In this document: one piece after another, positions 1-9,153 of the stretch | Layout of the letters: every line of letters begins with the position of its first letter | How positions within the stretch are numbered: position 1 is the first letter of the stretch | Origin: Phycisphaerae bacterium | Lineage (GTDB): Bacteria; Planctomycetota; Phycisphaerae; UBA1845; JAFGLZ01 | Assembly (NCBI GenBank): GCA_016927755.1 | Contig: JAFGLZ010000088.1 | Span: forward strand, 1 to 64,000 | Reading direction: 5' to 3' | Length of the DNA: 64,000 nucleotides | Position numbers and translations under genes: made by a program | The notes under the pieces: model-generated | Told to the model about the DNA's origin: nothing | Database searches by the model: none | What the model saw: only the letters and a program-made list of their open reading frames with translations

Positions 1-1062
1 CGTCCCGCCCAACGCCTCGATGAGTGCCCGGGCCAGCGCCTCTGGCTCACCGAACGGCACGAGTCGCCCCAACCGATCGGAAGTCACCAGCTCTCGATTG
101 CCGCCGACGTCGGTCGCCACCACGGGCGCGCCCACGGCCAGCGCCTCCTGAATCGCATTGCACCACCCCTCGCTCCGCGTGGCCAGCGCGAAGACGTCCG
201 CGGCAGACAGGTACCGCGCCACCTCGCACGGGCGCTTCTCCCCGACGAGGTCCACGACACCCGCCAAACCGAGCCGCTCGACCAGCGATCGCACCCTCCG
301 CTCGTAGTCGACCTCGCCGATGCCCGGGCCGATCAGAATCAGTCGAGCGTCGCCCACCCGAGACCGAACCTCCGGCATCGCCGCGACCAGCCGGTCGAAC
401 CCCTTGATCTCGCGGACCTGTCCGACGCTCACGATCACTCGCGCATCGGCCGGCAACCCCAACGCCCGCCTGGCTTCCGCCGCGTCCCCGGGATGAAACA
501 CGGACGCATCCACGCCGTTGGGGATGACGCGAACCTCCCGCGACTCGCCCGCCAGCCCGCGCACCTCCTGGGCCAGCGATTCCGACACGGCGATGCGGCC
601 CTCCACGCTGCCAAGCATGCCCGCGATCCGCCGGCGCCGAAGCCAATACCGCCTCTGCGAGACGATCTTCCCCCGCACCGTCACGACCATCGGCACCCCC
701 AGCTTCCAGGCCACGATGCCCGCGCCCACCCCGTCGGGCCAGACGAAATGCGCGTCGATCAGGTCGAACGGGAAAGAGGCCCGCAAGGTCCGCAGCTCCC
801 GGGTCAAGGCGTGCGCGAAGAAGCTGGCGTCCAGCGTCTTCAGTACGCCCGGAACGTAGGACATCCTCGGAAAAAAGACAGGGATCGGCGCATCCGGCTG
901 GTCTCGGGGCGGCCTCGGCGAGTAGCCCGGAAAATACGGCACCGGACAGATCACGCGAACGTCCGCCACCCGGGCGATCGCCTCCAGACGCCGGCGGATG
1001 AAGAGCCCCTGGTTCGGGTTCGATGGCGTCGGATAGCAGATGGTCGTACTGAGGATCTTCAC
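1..1062 (-). CDS. GT4-family glycosyltransferase (3' end outside window)
   Basis: Probably transfers a sugar from a nucleotide-sugar donor during exopolysaccharide or envelope glycan synthesis, on the cytoplasmic face of the membrane. Read from a GTG at 1062, the protein begins VKILSTTICYPTPSNPNQG and shows the two-Rossmann GT-B layout: an N-terminal acceptor half with FDLIDAHFVWPDG, a linker with VIPNGVD, and a C-terminal donor half with VSVGQVREIKGFDRLV followed by TRSEGWCNAIQEALAVGAPVVATDVGG, the GT4 nucleotide-sugar signature with its E-x7-E type motif. It continues past position 1 with about 354 codons present, and GT4 enzymes usually run 370-420 residues, so little is missing. It diverges from the asparagine-synthetase-like gene, a pairing typical of polysaccharide loci. 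The GTG start is uncertain because no strong ribosome binding site is visible. Specificity cannot be read. Confidence 0.85.
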   Translation of the reverse strand, partial: MKILSTTICYPTPSNPNQGLFIRRRLEAIARVADVRVICPVPYFPGYSPRPPRDQPDAPIPVFFPRMSYVPGVLKTLDASFFAHALTRELRTLRASFPFDLIDAHFVWPDGVGAGIVAWKLGVPMVVTVRGKIVSQRRYWLRRRRIAGMLGSVEGRIAVSESLAQEVRGLAGESREVRVIPNGVDASVFHPGDAAEARRALGLPADARVIVSVGQVREIKGFDRLVAAMPEVRSRVGDARLILIGPGIGEVDYERRVRSLVERLGLAGVVDLVGEKRPCEVARYLSAADVFALATRSEGWCNAIQEALAVGAPVVATDVGGNRELVTSDRLGRLVPFGEPEALARALIEALGGT

Positions 1063-1207
1063 GCGCGGCGGTCCGACAACGAGTCCCGGTTAGCATGGCC
1101 AAGAGCGCTCGGACCCACTGGTACCGCTGACCTCCGTGGTTGTCAACCGATCCGAGGCTCATCTAGAATGACGCCTGCCCTCGATCGGTGCAAGGAGGCA
1201 GGCGGGC

Positions 1208-3058
1208 ATGCTCTTCTGTTGGATCGACAAGCGCGGACGCCTTGGCGAGGAACTGGACGTCGTGTTGCGCGGCGATTCGCTTGCCCACTTCGCACTGTCG
1301 AAGTCCCGTCACGACCAAGCCGTCATCGGCGCCCGAGCAGGCGGCGTCTACGCCGTCGCCAATCACGAGACCGCCGAACACACCGCCTGGAGCTGGGGCG
1401 AGCTGTACAATCGCGCCGAGCTCACGCGGCTCCTGTCGATCGAAGCCGGCGATCCCGCTCCCAATGACGCACGCCTCATGTCGGCGCTGGTCGAGCGGTT
1501 CGGTCCCGAGGGTTTGGCCCGGGCCAACGGGCAGTTCGCCCTGCTCCAGTGGAACCGCGCGACCGGTCGACTGCTGGCCGCCGCCGACCAGTTCAGCATC
1601 CTGCCCCTCAGGTACTATGAGGACGAGGACCGGTTGATCGTCGCCTCCGATCTTCGAATGATCCTGGCCTGCCCGAACGTGCGAGCCCGCGTGGACCCAC
1701 AGGCCGTCTTCGACTACGTGTCCATGTCGATCATCCCGGAGCCCGCCACGATCTATGACTCGATCCGGAAGCTCCCGCCCCGGCACGTACTGACGTACGA
1801 CGGGCGGACGGTCGTCCGGGCGTACTCCCAGCTAACGTTTCCCGAAGACGCCGCCGGCGGCTGGGCCGAACTCGGCGCCGAGCTGCGCCGGATCATCACC
1901 GACGCCGTCGACAGGAGACGCCTCGCCGACCCGGACGGGGCTCGCGTCGGCGCCTTTCTCTCCGGCGGGTTGGACAGCAGCACCGTCGTCGGGACGCTCA
2001 CCGAGCGCGGGGACGATCCCGTCCGAGCGTTCTCCATCGGATTCGCCGAGTCGCGCTTCGACGAAATGGACTATGCCAAGCTGGTCGCCGGGCGCTTCCG
2101 AGCCGAACACCACACCTACGACGTTACGGCCGAAGACACCGACGCCGTCGTCGACGCCGTGCTCGACCAATTCGACGAACCCTTCGGAAACTCGTCCGCC
2201 GTGCCCGTCTTCTACTGCGCCAAGCTCGCCGCCGAGGCCGGAGTGGATACGCTCTACGGCGGCGACGGCGGGGACGAGCTCTTCGCCGGAAACCCCCACT
2301 ACCTGTGGGACCGATACTTCCAGGTTTACCACGCTATCCCGCTGTTCCTTCGCCGAAGGCTAATCGAGCCGATAGTCCGGCATTGGCCGCTGGGCGATCG
2401 GATCGGCCCTGTACGCAAGGCTCGCAGCTACATCCGCCGTGCGAACACGCCGAATCCCGAGCGGATCGTCGGCTACGGATTCCTGGAGACCGTGCCGCCG
2501 GGCGACGTCTTCAATCCGGACTTCCTGTCATCGGTCGATACGGACCATCCGATGGCGGTTCGCCGGCGGCACTTCAACACGGCCGGCGCGCGCAGCGAGC
2601 TGTACCGCATCCTGAACCACGAACTGGCCCTCGTCGTGGCCGACAACGACCTCCGCAAGGTCACGGAAATGTCCGCCCGCGCGGGCGTGCGCGTGGTCTA
2701 CCCCATGCTCGATCCCGAGCTGGTCGCCTTCGCCGGTCGGCTCCCGGCCTCCTGGCACCTCCGCCGGTTCAAGCTAAGAGCCTTCTACAAGCAGGCGATG
2801 CGGGGATTCCTACCGGACGCCGTCCTGGCCAAGGAGAAGAAGGGGTTCGGACTGCCCGTGAGCATATGGTTGAAGCAGGATACCGCCGTGCGACGGAGGA
2901 TGCTGGACGCGTTCGCGGGCCGAGCCGGCGATAACGTCTTCAGGCCCGGCTTCCTGCCCGAGCTCCAACGCCGTGTCGACGCCGACCCGACGAACTACCA
3001 CGGCTCGATCGCCTGGGTCCTGATGATCCTGCTCGAGTGGCTGCGGAGGAAAGGCTGA
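1208..3058 (+). CDS. asparagine synthetase-like amidotransferase, Cys nucleophile absent
   Basis: A 616-residue protein with the asparagine synthetase B layout. Residues 1-200 form a glutaminase-like domain and residues about 225-600 a synthetase domain. The ATP-pyrophosphatase loop is FLSGGLDSSTV (SGGLDSS at 252-258) and GGDGGDELFAG lies at 351-361. The family's N-terminal MCGI is replaced by MLFCWIDKRG, so no Cys follows Met1, and the usual RDxxGxKPLYY is degraded to ADQFSILPLRYY. Glutamine hydrolysis is therefore doubtful; the enzyme may use free ammonia or form another amide bond, as lasso-peptide cyclases do. The start is supported by AAGGAGG at 1192-1198. The divergent glycosyltransferase suggests amidation of a glycan precursor, but that is inference. 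The 3' end converges with the aminotransferase gene. Confidence 0.85.
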   Translation: MLFCWIDKRGRLGEELDVVLRGDSLAHFALSKSRHDQAVIGARAGGVYAVANHETAEHTAWSWGELYNRAELTRLLSIEAGDPAPNDARLMSALVERFGPEGLARANGQFALLQWNRATGRLLAAADQFSILPLRYYEDEDRLIVASDLRMILACPNVRARVDPQAVFDYVSMSIIPEPATIYDSIRKLPPRHVLTYDGRTVVRAYSQLTFPEDAAGGWAELGAELRRIITDAVDRRRLADPDGARVGAFLSGGLDSSTVVGTLTERGDDPVRAFSIGFAESRFDEMDYAKLVAGRFRAEHHTYDVTAEDTDAVVDAVLDQFDEPFGNSSAVPVFYCAKLAAEAGVDTLYGGDGGDELFAGNPHYLWDRYFQVYHAIPLFLRRRLIEPIVRHWPLGDRIGPVRKARSYIRRANTPNPERIVGYGFLETVPPGDVFNPDFLSSVDTDHPMAVRRRHFNTAGARSELYRILNHELALVVADNDLRKVTEMSARAGVRVVYPMLDPELVAFAGRLPASWHLRRFKLRAFYKQAMRGFLPDAVLAKEKKGFGLPVSIWLKQDTAVRRRMLDAFAGRAGDNVFRPGFLPELQRRVDADPTNYHGSIAWVLMILLEWLRRKG

Positions 3059-3092
3059 TTGACCGCACAAGCTTCTGTGCGTCTGGGGCCGC

Positions 3093-4259
3093 CTACCAGT
3101 CGATGGAGGCCATGCGCCTAACCGCCTCGGCCAGACGCTCCACGCCGACCGTGAGCGCCGCGCGAACGTAGCCCTCGCCCGGCTCGCCGAAACCGATGCC
3201 CGGGATCAGAACGACGGACGCCTCGTCCAAGACCCGCCCGGCCACGTCCATCGAGCTGAGGCCCTTGGGACACTTGGCCCAAACGTAGAAGGTCGCCTCC
3301 GGATTCTTCACGTCGAAGCCGATCTCCCCCAGCCCGTCAACCAGAACGTCTCGCCGCTCACGATACACGTCGAGGCTGCCCTTGACCTCCACGTGGTCGA
3401 CATGAGCCAGCGCCTCTTGCCCAGCCTGCTGGATCGCGTTGAACTGGCCGGAGTCCATGTTGCCCTTGACCTTGGCCAGCGCGCTGACGATGTCGCGATT
3501 CCCGACGGCCCAGCCCAGCCGCCAGCCGGTCATGTTGAACGTCTTGCTCAGCGAGTGGAACTCGATCGCGACGTCCTTGGCGCCGGGCACCTCGAGAATG
3601 CTGATCGGCCTCTGATCGAAGTACAGCTCGCTATAGGCCTCGTCCTGCGCAATGACGATGTCGTTCGCCTTGGCGAACGCGACCGCCTCGGCGAAGAACT
3701 CAGGCGTCGCGCACGCCGACGTCGGATTGTTCGGATAGTTCAGGAACATCAGCGACGCCTTCTTCGCCACGTCGCCGGGAATCGCCCCCAGGTCCGGCAT
3801 CCACCCGTTGCCCTCGGTCAGCGGCATATGGTACGGCACGCCGCCGGTCAGAATGCTGGCGGCCTGGTATACCGGATACCCCGGCTGCGGAACGAGCACG
3901 ATGTCGCCCGGATTCACCACCGCCACCGGCAGATGTCCCAGCCCCTCCTTGCTTCCGATCAGGGTGATCAGCTCCGATTGCCAGTCGACGTCCACGCCGA
4001 AACGCTGCTTCATGAAGCTCGCCGCCTGCTGCCGAAACTCGGGCACCCCCTCGTCGAAGGGGTAACGATGGTTCCGCGGGTCGTCCAAGGCCGCGACCAT
4101 GCGCTTGCGGATGAATTCCGGCGTCGGCTGATCCGGATCGCCCACGCCGAGATTGATCACGTCCTTGCCGGCGGCGATCGCCTCGCGCTTCCTCCGGTCG
4201 ATCTCGATGAAGAGATAAGGCGGCAACGCCTGCAATCGCTTGGACGGTTGAAACGACAT
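3093..4259 (-). CDS. dapL: PLP aminotransferase, probable LL-diaminopimelate aminotransferase
   Basis: Class I/II fold-type I aminotransferase of 388 residues. Visible marks are the N-terminal RLQALPPYLFIEIDRRK, the substrate-pocket INLGVGDPDQPTP, YPNNPTS (about 175-181), DEAYSELYF, and the PLP-binding lysine in SLSKTFNMTGWRLGW (K239). This pattern is closest to DapL-type LL-diaminopimelate aminotransferases, which convert tetrahydrodipicolinate to LL-diaminopimelate for lysine and peptidoglycan synthesis and are common in PVC bacteria. Related aspartate and alanine aminotransferases share these motifs, so substrate is inferred. I start at ATG 4259, which has GGGAG about 7 bases upstream and begins MSFQPSKRLQ; an in-frame extension to 4346 has poor coding character. 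It converges with the asparagine-synthetase-like gene and stands alone. Confidence 0.85.
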   Translation of the reverse strand: MSFQPSKRLQALPPYLFIEIDRRKREAIAAGKDVINLGVGDPDQPTPEFIRKRMVAALDDPRNHRYPFDEGVPEFRQQAASFMKQRFGVDVDWQSELITLIGSKEGLGHLPVAVVNPGDIVLVPQPGYPVYQAASILTGGVPYHMPLTEGNGWMPDLGAIPGDVAKKASLMFLNYPNNPTSACATPEFFAEAVAFAKANDIVIAQDEAYSELYFDQRPISILEVPGAKDVAIEFHSLSKTFNMTGWRLGWAVGNRDIVSALAKVKGNMDSGQFNAIQQAGQEALAHVDHVEVKGSLDVYRERRDVLVDGLGEIGFDVKNPEATFYVWAKCPKGLSSMDVAGRVLDEASVVLIPGIGFGEPGEGYVRAALTVGVERLAEAVRRMASIDW

Positions 4260-4451
4260 CACACCCACTCCCGCGAGACCGACCAAGTCGGCCTCGATGC
4301 CATGACTGACGTCACCTCTCGGGTAGACTCGTCTGACGCAAGGCAAGAATTGTAGTGGTGTGGCGCCGAAGGCGTCAACCGGCGATCCGATCCGCCCGAG
4401 CCGCGCCGGACTCGGCTGGACTATTCCTCGACAAGCGGTTTAGATGGAAAC

Positions 4452-6662
4452 ATGCCGACGTGGCCGTTCGTTCATCCATGGATTGCCGCATCCGCCCTCA
4501 TCCTGGGCGGCGTGCCGATCGTCATCCACCTGCTGAACCGCCGTCGATTCCGGAGGGTCATCTGGGCCGCCATGACCTTCCTGACCGCCGCCCACCGCCG
4601 AAACGCGCGTCGCGTCAAGATCGAACAGCTCATTCTGCTGGCCGTGCGAACGCTGATCATGATCCTGATCGCCCTGGCCGTAGCGCGACCGCTCCTGCGT
4701 CCGATCGCGGCGGCCGGTCTGGCCGCCGCCAGCCATCATCGCGTCATCGTCCTCGACGACTCCTACTCGATGCGCATGACCGGACCGGACGGACCCAGCG
4801 CCTTCGATCGTGCGACCGCCGAGGCCCGGAAGCTCCTGCGAACGTTCGATCGCGGCGACGGCGTCAGTCTCGTCCTCGCCGCCCGACCCGCCCACCCCCT
4901 CATCGACAGGCCGAGCTATGATCATCAAGACGCCCTGAAGGCGATCGACGCGCGCAAACCGTCCTGCGCCACTACCGATATGATCGGAGCCTTCGAGTCG
5001 GCGACACGGATCCTGTCCGACTCCGAACTGCCGAAGGACAACCGGATCGTCTACGTCCTCACCGACGGCACGGCCGAGGCCTGGTCCGATCGGAGCGAAG
5101 GCTCGAGCCAACGGCTGCGCGACGCCGCCCGGTCGCTCGCCGACCAGGCCCGACTGATCGTCATCGACGTCGGGCCGGAACGTCGCGACAACCTCGCCGC
5201 GACCTCCCTGAAGCTGGCCGCGCCCCTCATCTCCGCCGAGTGGCCCGCCACGCTGCTCGCCGAAGTGACGAATCACGGAACCCGCCAAGCCGCCGACCTG
5301 AAGCTGCAGGTGACGCTCGACGGGCAGGTCATCCGCGCCGAGCCCGTCGAAAGCATCCCCCCGAAAGAGACGCGACGTCTTCGATTTCGAGTCCAGCTAC
5401 CCGGTGCGGGCAGTCATCTGATCGAGGCGAGGATCCTGGCCACGACGCCCGACGTCCTCGCCATCGACGACGGCCGTTGGCTCGCCGTCTCCGTCCGAAA
5501 GCAGACGCCGGTCCTCTTGGTCGACGGCCGTCCCGGAGCCGATCGCTTCGCCGGCGCCGCCGGCTATCTCGCCACCGCGCTGGCCCCCGCATCCGGCCCG
5601 ACCGATCCGATCCTGGTCAGCCCGCGAACCATCATGCCCGGAGAGCTTCCGGCCGAGCCGCTGAGCGACTACGCGATGATCGCCCTGTGCAACGTTCGCC
5701 AGCTCGATCGCGACCTGTGGGAGCGTCTCGCCGCCTACGTCCGCGCCGGCGGCGGATTGATCGTCACGATGGGCGACCAGATCGACGCCGACAACTATAA
5801 CCGGTTCGGCTTCGACGACGGCCGGGGAATCCTGCCGGCGCGAATCGCCGGGCTGGTCGGCAACGAGGACGACCGCGACCGGTTCGCTCGCATCCAGACC
5901 GAAGGGCTGTCCCATCCCGCGGTCGTCGACTTCGCGGGTCAGCCGCGAAGCAGCCTCTTCCTGGCCAGGTTCTACCGCCATGCCAAGCTGCAGGTTCCGC
6001 CGGAGCTGCCCGGCGCGAGCGTCATCCTCCGCTACGACGGCGGCGACTGTGCCCTGGCCGTGCGGACCATCGATCAGGGCCGCGTGGCCATGGCGAGCTT
6101 CACCGCCAACATGGATTGGACCAATCTGCCCGCCAAGCCCGACTACGTCTCGCTGATGATGAACCTGCTGACCTGGACCGTCGGCGATCCCTCGGCCCGA
6201 CGCAACGTGCTCGTCGGTGAGCCGCTGATCGAGACCCTTTCCGGCAAGCTCGCGATACAGCCGGAAACCGTCATCGCCCCGGATGGCCGGCGCGGACAGC
6301 CGGTCGCAACGAGCCAGCCCGCTTCCGAAAAGTTAGGCGACGCGTCGCGCGAAGAGAACGCGATCGTCCGCTACGAGCAGACCGATCTGGCGGGGGGCTA
6401 CAAGCTGACGGTCGGCCCCCGCGAGCTCGACTTCGCCGTCAATCTGGATCCCGTCGAGGGGGATCTCTCGGCCATCGCGCCCCAGACGCTCCGCGAGCGG
6501 CTCGGATGCGAGTTCGATCTCGTCCGTGCCGCCGACGAAGCCGTCGCCCTGGCGTCCGCCGACACGCGACGGGAGATCGGCTGGACGCTGCTGTGGTGCG
6601 TGCTGGCCCTGCTCGTGCTGGAAACGTACTTGGCGATGTCCTTCGGACATCATCGGGAGTAA
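4452..6662 (+). CDS. BatA-domain / von Willebrand factor A membrane protein
   Basis: 736-residue membrane protein opening the envelope cluster. Residues 1-80 are the BatA (PF07584) module: a first membrane helix, the conserved IVIHLLNRRRFRRVIWAAMTFL, and a second helix around 60-80. A VWA domain follows with MIDAS motif VIVLDDSYSMRM (DDSYS 102-106), a threonine in TTDMIGAFES and YVLTDGTAEAW. The middle (about 235-330) looks like a CARDB-type beta sandwich, and 350-560 resembles the glutamine-amidotransferase-like domain of such proteins (PVLLVDGRPGADR, GGGLIVTMGDQ). A single C-terminal helix (LLWCVLALLVLETYLAMSF) anchors it. In Bat/MoxR systems these proteins are metal-dependent adhesion or chaperone-like factors assembled with a MoxR ATPase. 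The next gene starts 2 bases after the stop, so the two are translationally linked. Confidence 0.88.
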   Translation: MPTWPFVHPWIAASALILGGVPIVIHLLNRRRFRRVIWAAMTFLTAAHRRNARRVKIEQLILLAVRTLIMILIALAVARPLLRPIAAAGLAAASHHRVIVLDDSYSMRMTGPDGPSAFDRATAEARKLLRTFDRGDGVSLVLAARPAHPLIDRPSYDHQDALKAIDARKPSCATTDMIGAFESATRILSDSELPKDNRIVYVLTDGTAEAWSDRSEGSSQRLRDAARSLADQARLIVIDVGPERRDNLAATSLKLAAPLISAEWPATLLAEVTNHGTRQAADLKLQVTLDGQVIRAEPVESIPPKETRRLRFRVQLPGAGSHLIEARILATTPDVLAIDDGRWLAVSVRKQTPVLLVDGRPGADRFAGAAGYLATALAPASGPTDPILVSPRTIMPGELPAEPLSDYAMIALCNVRQLDRDLWERLAAYVRAGGGLIVTMGDQIDADNYNRFGFDDGRGILPARIAGLVGNEDDRDRFARIQTEGLSHPAVVDFAGQPRSSLFLARFYRHAKLQVPPELPGASVILRYDGGDCALAVRTIDQGRVAMASFTANMDWTNLPAKPDYVSLMMNLLTWTVGDPSARRNVLVGEPLIETLSGKLAIQPETVIAPDGRRGQPVATSQPASEKLGDASREENAIVRYEQTDLAGGYKLTVGPRELDFAVNLDPVEGDLSAIAPQTLRERLGCEFDLVRAADEAVALASADTRREIGWTLLWCVLALLVLETYLAMSFGHHRE

Positions 6663-6664
6663 CC

Positions 6665-9079
6665 GTGTCCCGACTGCTCGAATGGCTCCTGGATTTGCAG
6701 TCCATACGCTTCGGCGACGGGGCCCATCTGGCGCTCCGCTGGCAGTCCGCCTGGCCCGCGTGGCTGACCGCCCTGGCCGTCGCGCTCGTGATCGTCTGGG
6801 TCTGGGCGATCTACCGCAAAGAGAACGGCGCCGGCTGGGGGCGAGCAATCGGAGGAGTGCTCCGCGTCGCGCTGCTCGTCCTCGCGCTAGCCCTGTTGTT
6901 CCGGCCGATGCTGCTGCTTCAGCGAACGCGAATCGAGCCTTCGGAGGTCGCCCTGCTCGTCGATGACTCCGCCAGCATGGGCGCGGCGGACACGTACGCC
7001 GACGCCGCTGCGACCACTCGACCGGTTGGACCCACGTCGGCCACCACTCAAACCGGTCCTTCTCGAGAGACGCCCCAGAGATCTCGTCTCGATCTGATCC
7101 GCGCCGCCCTGTCAGCAAGACAAAACGCCGCCCTCGCCGCACTGGCCCAGCGCAACGGCCTGACCGTCTACGCCTTCGCGGATCGAGCCCGGCGCCAGGC
7201 CGGCCCCGTGAAATCCGACGCCCTGGAGCCCGTCGCCAGATCGCTCGCGGGCCTCCAGCCCAAAGGCCTCGAGACGAACGTCCCCGGAGCGATCCGGCAG
7301 GTCTTGTCCGAGCCGCGATCGGGACGCCTCGCCGCGATCGTGGTCGCCTCCGACGGCCGAAACACCGGCGCGGCCGACGTTGAAGGCGCCGTAAAAGCCG
7401 CAAGCGAACTCCAAGTGCCCGTCCACGCGATCATGCTGGGCTCGGAGCGACCGCGGCGCGACGTCGCCCTGGAATCCGCCGTTGCCGACGAGACCGTCTT
7501 CGTTCGGGACCTCATCGCCGTCCGGGCACGGATCTCGGCCACCGGACTCGACGGCGCCACACCCCTCACGGTCAAGCTGCTCGCCGAGAACGACGCCGTT
7601 CTCTCGCAAGAGCGCCTCACGCTCAGCGGAACCGATGCCGCGACCGACGTCGAGATCCGCTATCGCCCCCCGCGCCCCGGCAAGCTCCGCCTGCGGGTCC
7701 GCGTCGAGCCCATCGAAGGCGAGAGCAACGTCAAGAACAACGTCGAGCTCGTCGAGGTCCAGGTGCTCGACGAGAAAGTGAAGGTCCTCTACGTCGACGG
7801 CTATCCCCGATACGAATGCCGATACCTACAGAACATGCTCATCCGCGAAGAGACCGTCACCACAAGCTGCCTGCTCCTGTCGGCCGACGAAGGGTTCGCC
7901 CAGCAAGGCAACGAGCCCATCAAGCGGTTTCCAGAGACGATGGAGGAGCTCGCCCCCTACGACGTCGTCATCTTCGGCGACGTCAATCCGCGCGGCGACT
8001 GGCTCTCGCCGACTCAAATGACCACGCTGATCGACTGGGTGGGCGATCGCGGCGGCGGCTTCCTCCTCGTCGCCGGACCCCGCTGGTCGCCACAGGCCTT
8101 TCTGGGTACGCCGCTGGAGAAGCTCATCCCCGTTCGGATCAACGCCGGCGCGCCGTCCCTCTGGGGCGCCGCCCTGACGAGTCCCTTCCGCCTCCAGCTC
8201 ACGCTCGAGGGCCGGCGCTCGCCGATCTTCCGCTTCGAGACGGACGCCAAGGAAAACGAGCGGACCGCCTCCGAACTGCCCGGAATGTTCTGGTACGCCC
8301 AGACGCTCGGCCCTGCCCCCGGCGTGGAGATCCTCGCCGAGCATCCGACCGCGCGAACCGTTGACGGAGCGATGCCGTTGCTCGTCATTGGGCGATACGG
8401 AGTCGGCGCCACCGCCTTCGCCGGATACGAGGAAACCTGGCGCTGGCGCCGAGACATCGGCGGACGCCTCTTCGACGTCTATTGGCTCCAACTGATCCGC
8501 CGCCTGACGCGGAGCCAGATGCTCGGTCAGGATCGACGATTCGTGCTCCAGACGGATCGGCCCCGGTATGATCTCGGCCAATCGGTCGTCCTCACGCTGG
8601 ACGTCCTCGACAAGGCCGAGTCCGCCGCCCTGCCGGAAACCCTCCCCGCCGAGGTCACCGACGCCGAGGGCCGCCTCGTCGCCCGCCTGTCGCTCAAGCG
8701 ACTCGGCCAGAGCGCCTCGACGTATGAGGCAACCCTAGTACCCTCCAGGCCGGGAAGCCTCTCGGTCAGACTCGACCCCTCCCTCATGCGCCCCGGGCAG
8801 AAACCCCCGACCGCCGTCATCCGGCTCGAGTCCGACCAACCCGAGCTCCGCCGGCTCGACCCGGACCACACGGCACTGCGTCAACTCGCCGCGGCCACCG
8901 GCGGGCTGGCCGTCGGCCCGGACGGGATCGAACGCATCGCCGCACGCATCGAAAATCGGAGCGCCGAGATCCCAGACGACGTCTCCGAGCCGCTCTGGGA
9001 CACCAAGTTGGTCCTGGCGATCTTCGTGCTTATAATTGGGACGGAATGGATTCTGCGCAAGGCAATCGGACTGGTATGA
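6665..9079 (+). CDS. second VWA-domain membrane protein of the Bat-like cluster
   Basis: About 804 residues from GTG 6665, preceded by GGGAG at 6655-6659, directly after the previous stop; an in-frame extension to 6506 lies inside the upstream gene and is rejected. Two membrane helices (about 31-50 and 64-86) precede a VWA domain with MIDAS motif VALLVDDSASMGAAD (DDSAS 100-104), VYAFADRARR and VVASDGRNTG. A CARDB-like beta domain (about 275-360) follows, then a glutamine-amidotransferase-like domain (VKVLYVDGYPRYECRYLQ; GDRGGGFLLVAGP) and a further beta domain. The C-terminal helix is LVLAIFVLIIGTEWILRK. Domain order parallels the upstream protein, so the pair likely arose by duplication and may work together in the membrane with the DUF4175-like protein that follows. 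Confidence 0.87.
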   Translation: MSRLLEWLLDLQSIRFGDGAHLALRWQSAWPAWLTALAVALVIVWVWAIYRKENGAGWGRAIGGVLRVALLVLALALLFRPMLLLQRTRIEPSEVALLVDDSASMGAADTYADAAATTRPVGPTSATTQTGPSRETPQRSRLDLIRAALSARQNAALAALAQRNGLTVYAFADRARRQAGPVKSDALEPVARSLAGLQPKGLETNVPGAIRQVLSEPRSGRLAAIVVASDGRNTGAADVEGAVKAASELQVPVHAIMLGSERPRRDVALESAVADETVFVRDLIAVRARISATGLDGATPLTVKLLAENDAVLSQERLTLSGTDAATDVEIRYRPPRPGKLRLRVRVEPIEGESNVKNNVELVEVQVLDEKVKVLYVDGYPRYECRYLQNMLIREETVTTSCLLLSADEGFAQQGNEPIKRFPETMEELAPYDVVIFGDVNPRGDWLSPTQMTTLIDWVGDRGGGFLLVAGPRWSPQAFLGTPLEKLIPVRINAGAPSLWGAALTSPFRLQLTLEGRRSPIFRFETDAKENERTASELPGMFWYAQTLGPAPGVEILAEHPTARTVDGAMPLLVIGRYGVGATAFAGYEETWRWRRDIGGRLFDVYWLQLIRRLTRSQMLGQDRRFVLQTDRPRYDLGQSVVLTLDVLDKAESAALPETLPAEVTDAEGRLVARLSLKRLGQSASTYEATLVPSRPGSLSVRLDPSLMRPGQKPPTAVIRLESDQPELRRLDPDHTALRQLAAATGGLAVGPDGIERIAARIENRSAEIPDDVSEPLWDTKLVLAIFVLIIGTEWILRKAIGLV

Positions 9080-9111
9080 CCGCGACAACCCGAGCTCGTC
9101 ATCGATCTCAC

Positions 9112-9133
9112 CGCCCGGCCCGATCGCCGGGCG
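9112..9133 (+). other. strong intergenic hairpin between two operon genes
   Basis: A perfect 8-bp stem, CGCCCGGC / GCCGGGCG, with a 6-base loop lies in the 71-bp gap between the second VWA gene and the DUF4175-like gene. There is no T-run after it, so an intrinsic terminator is not well supported. It could stabilise the upstream mRNA end or attenuate reading into the next gene. Function is inferred from shape alone. Confidence 0.4.
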
Positions 9134-9153
9134 ACTTCGTTTAGGGCGATGTG

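Noticed and set aside
47..1162. 371-codon minus-strand frame over the glycosyltransferase
   Set aside because: Its text is Arg/Gly-rich shadow; the neighbouring frame starting at 1062 reads a clear GT4 protein.
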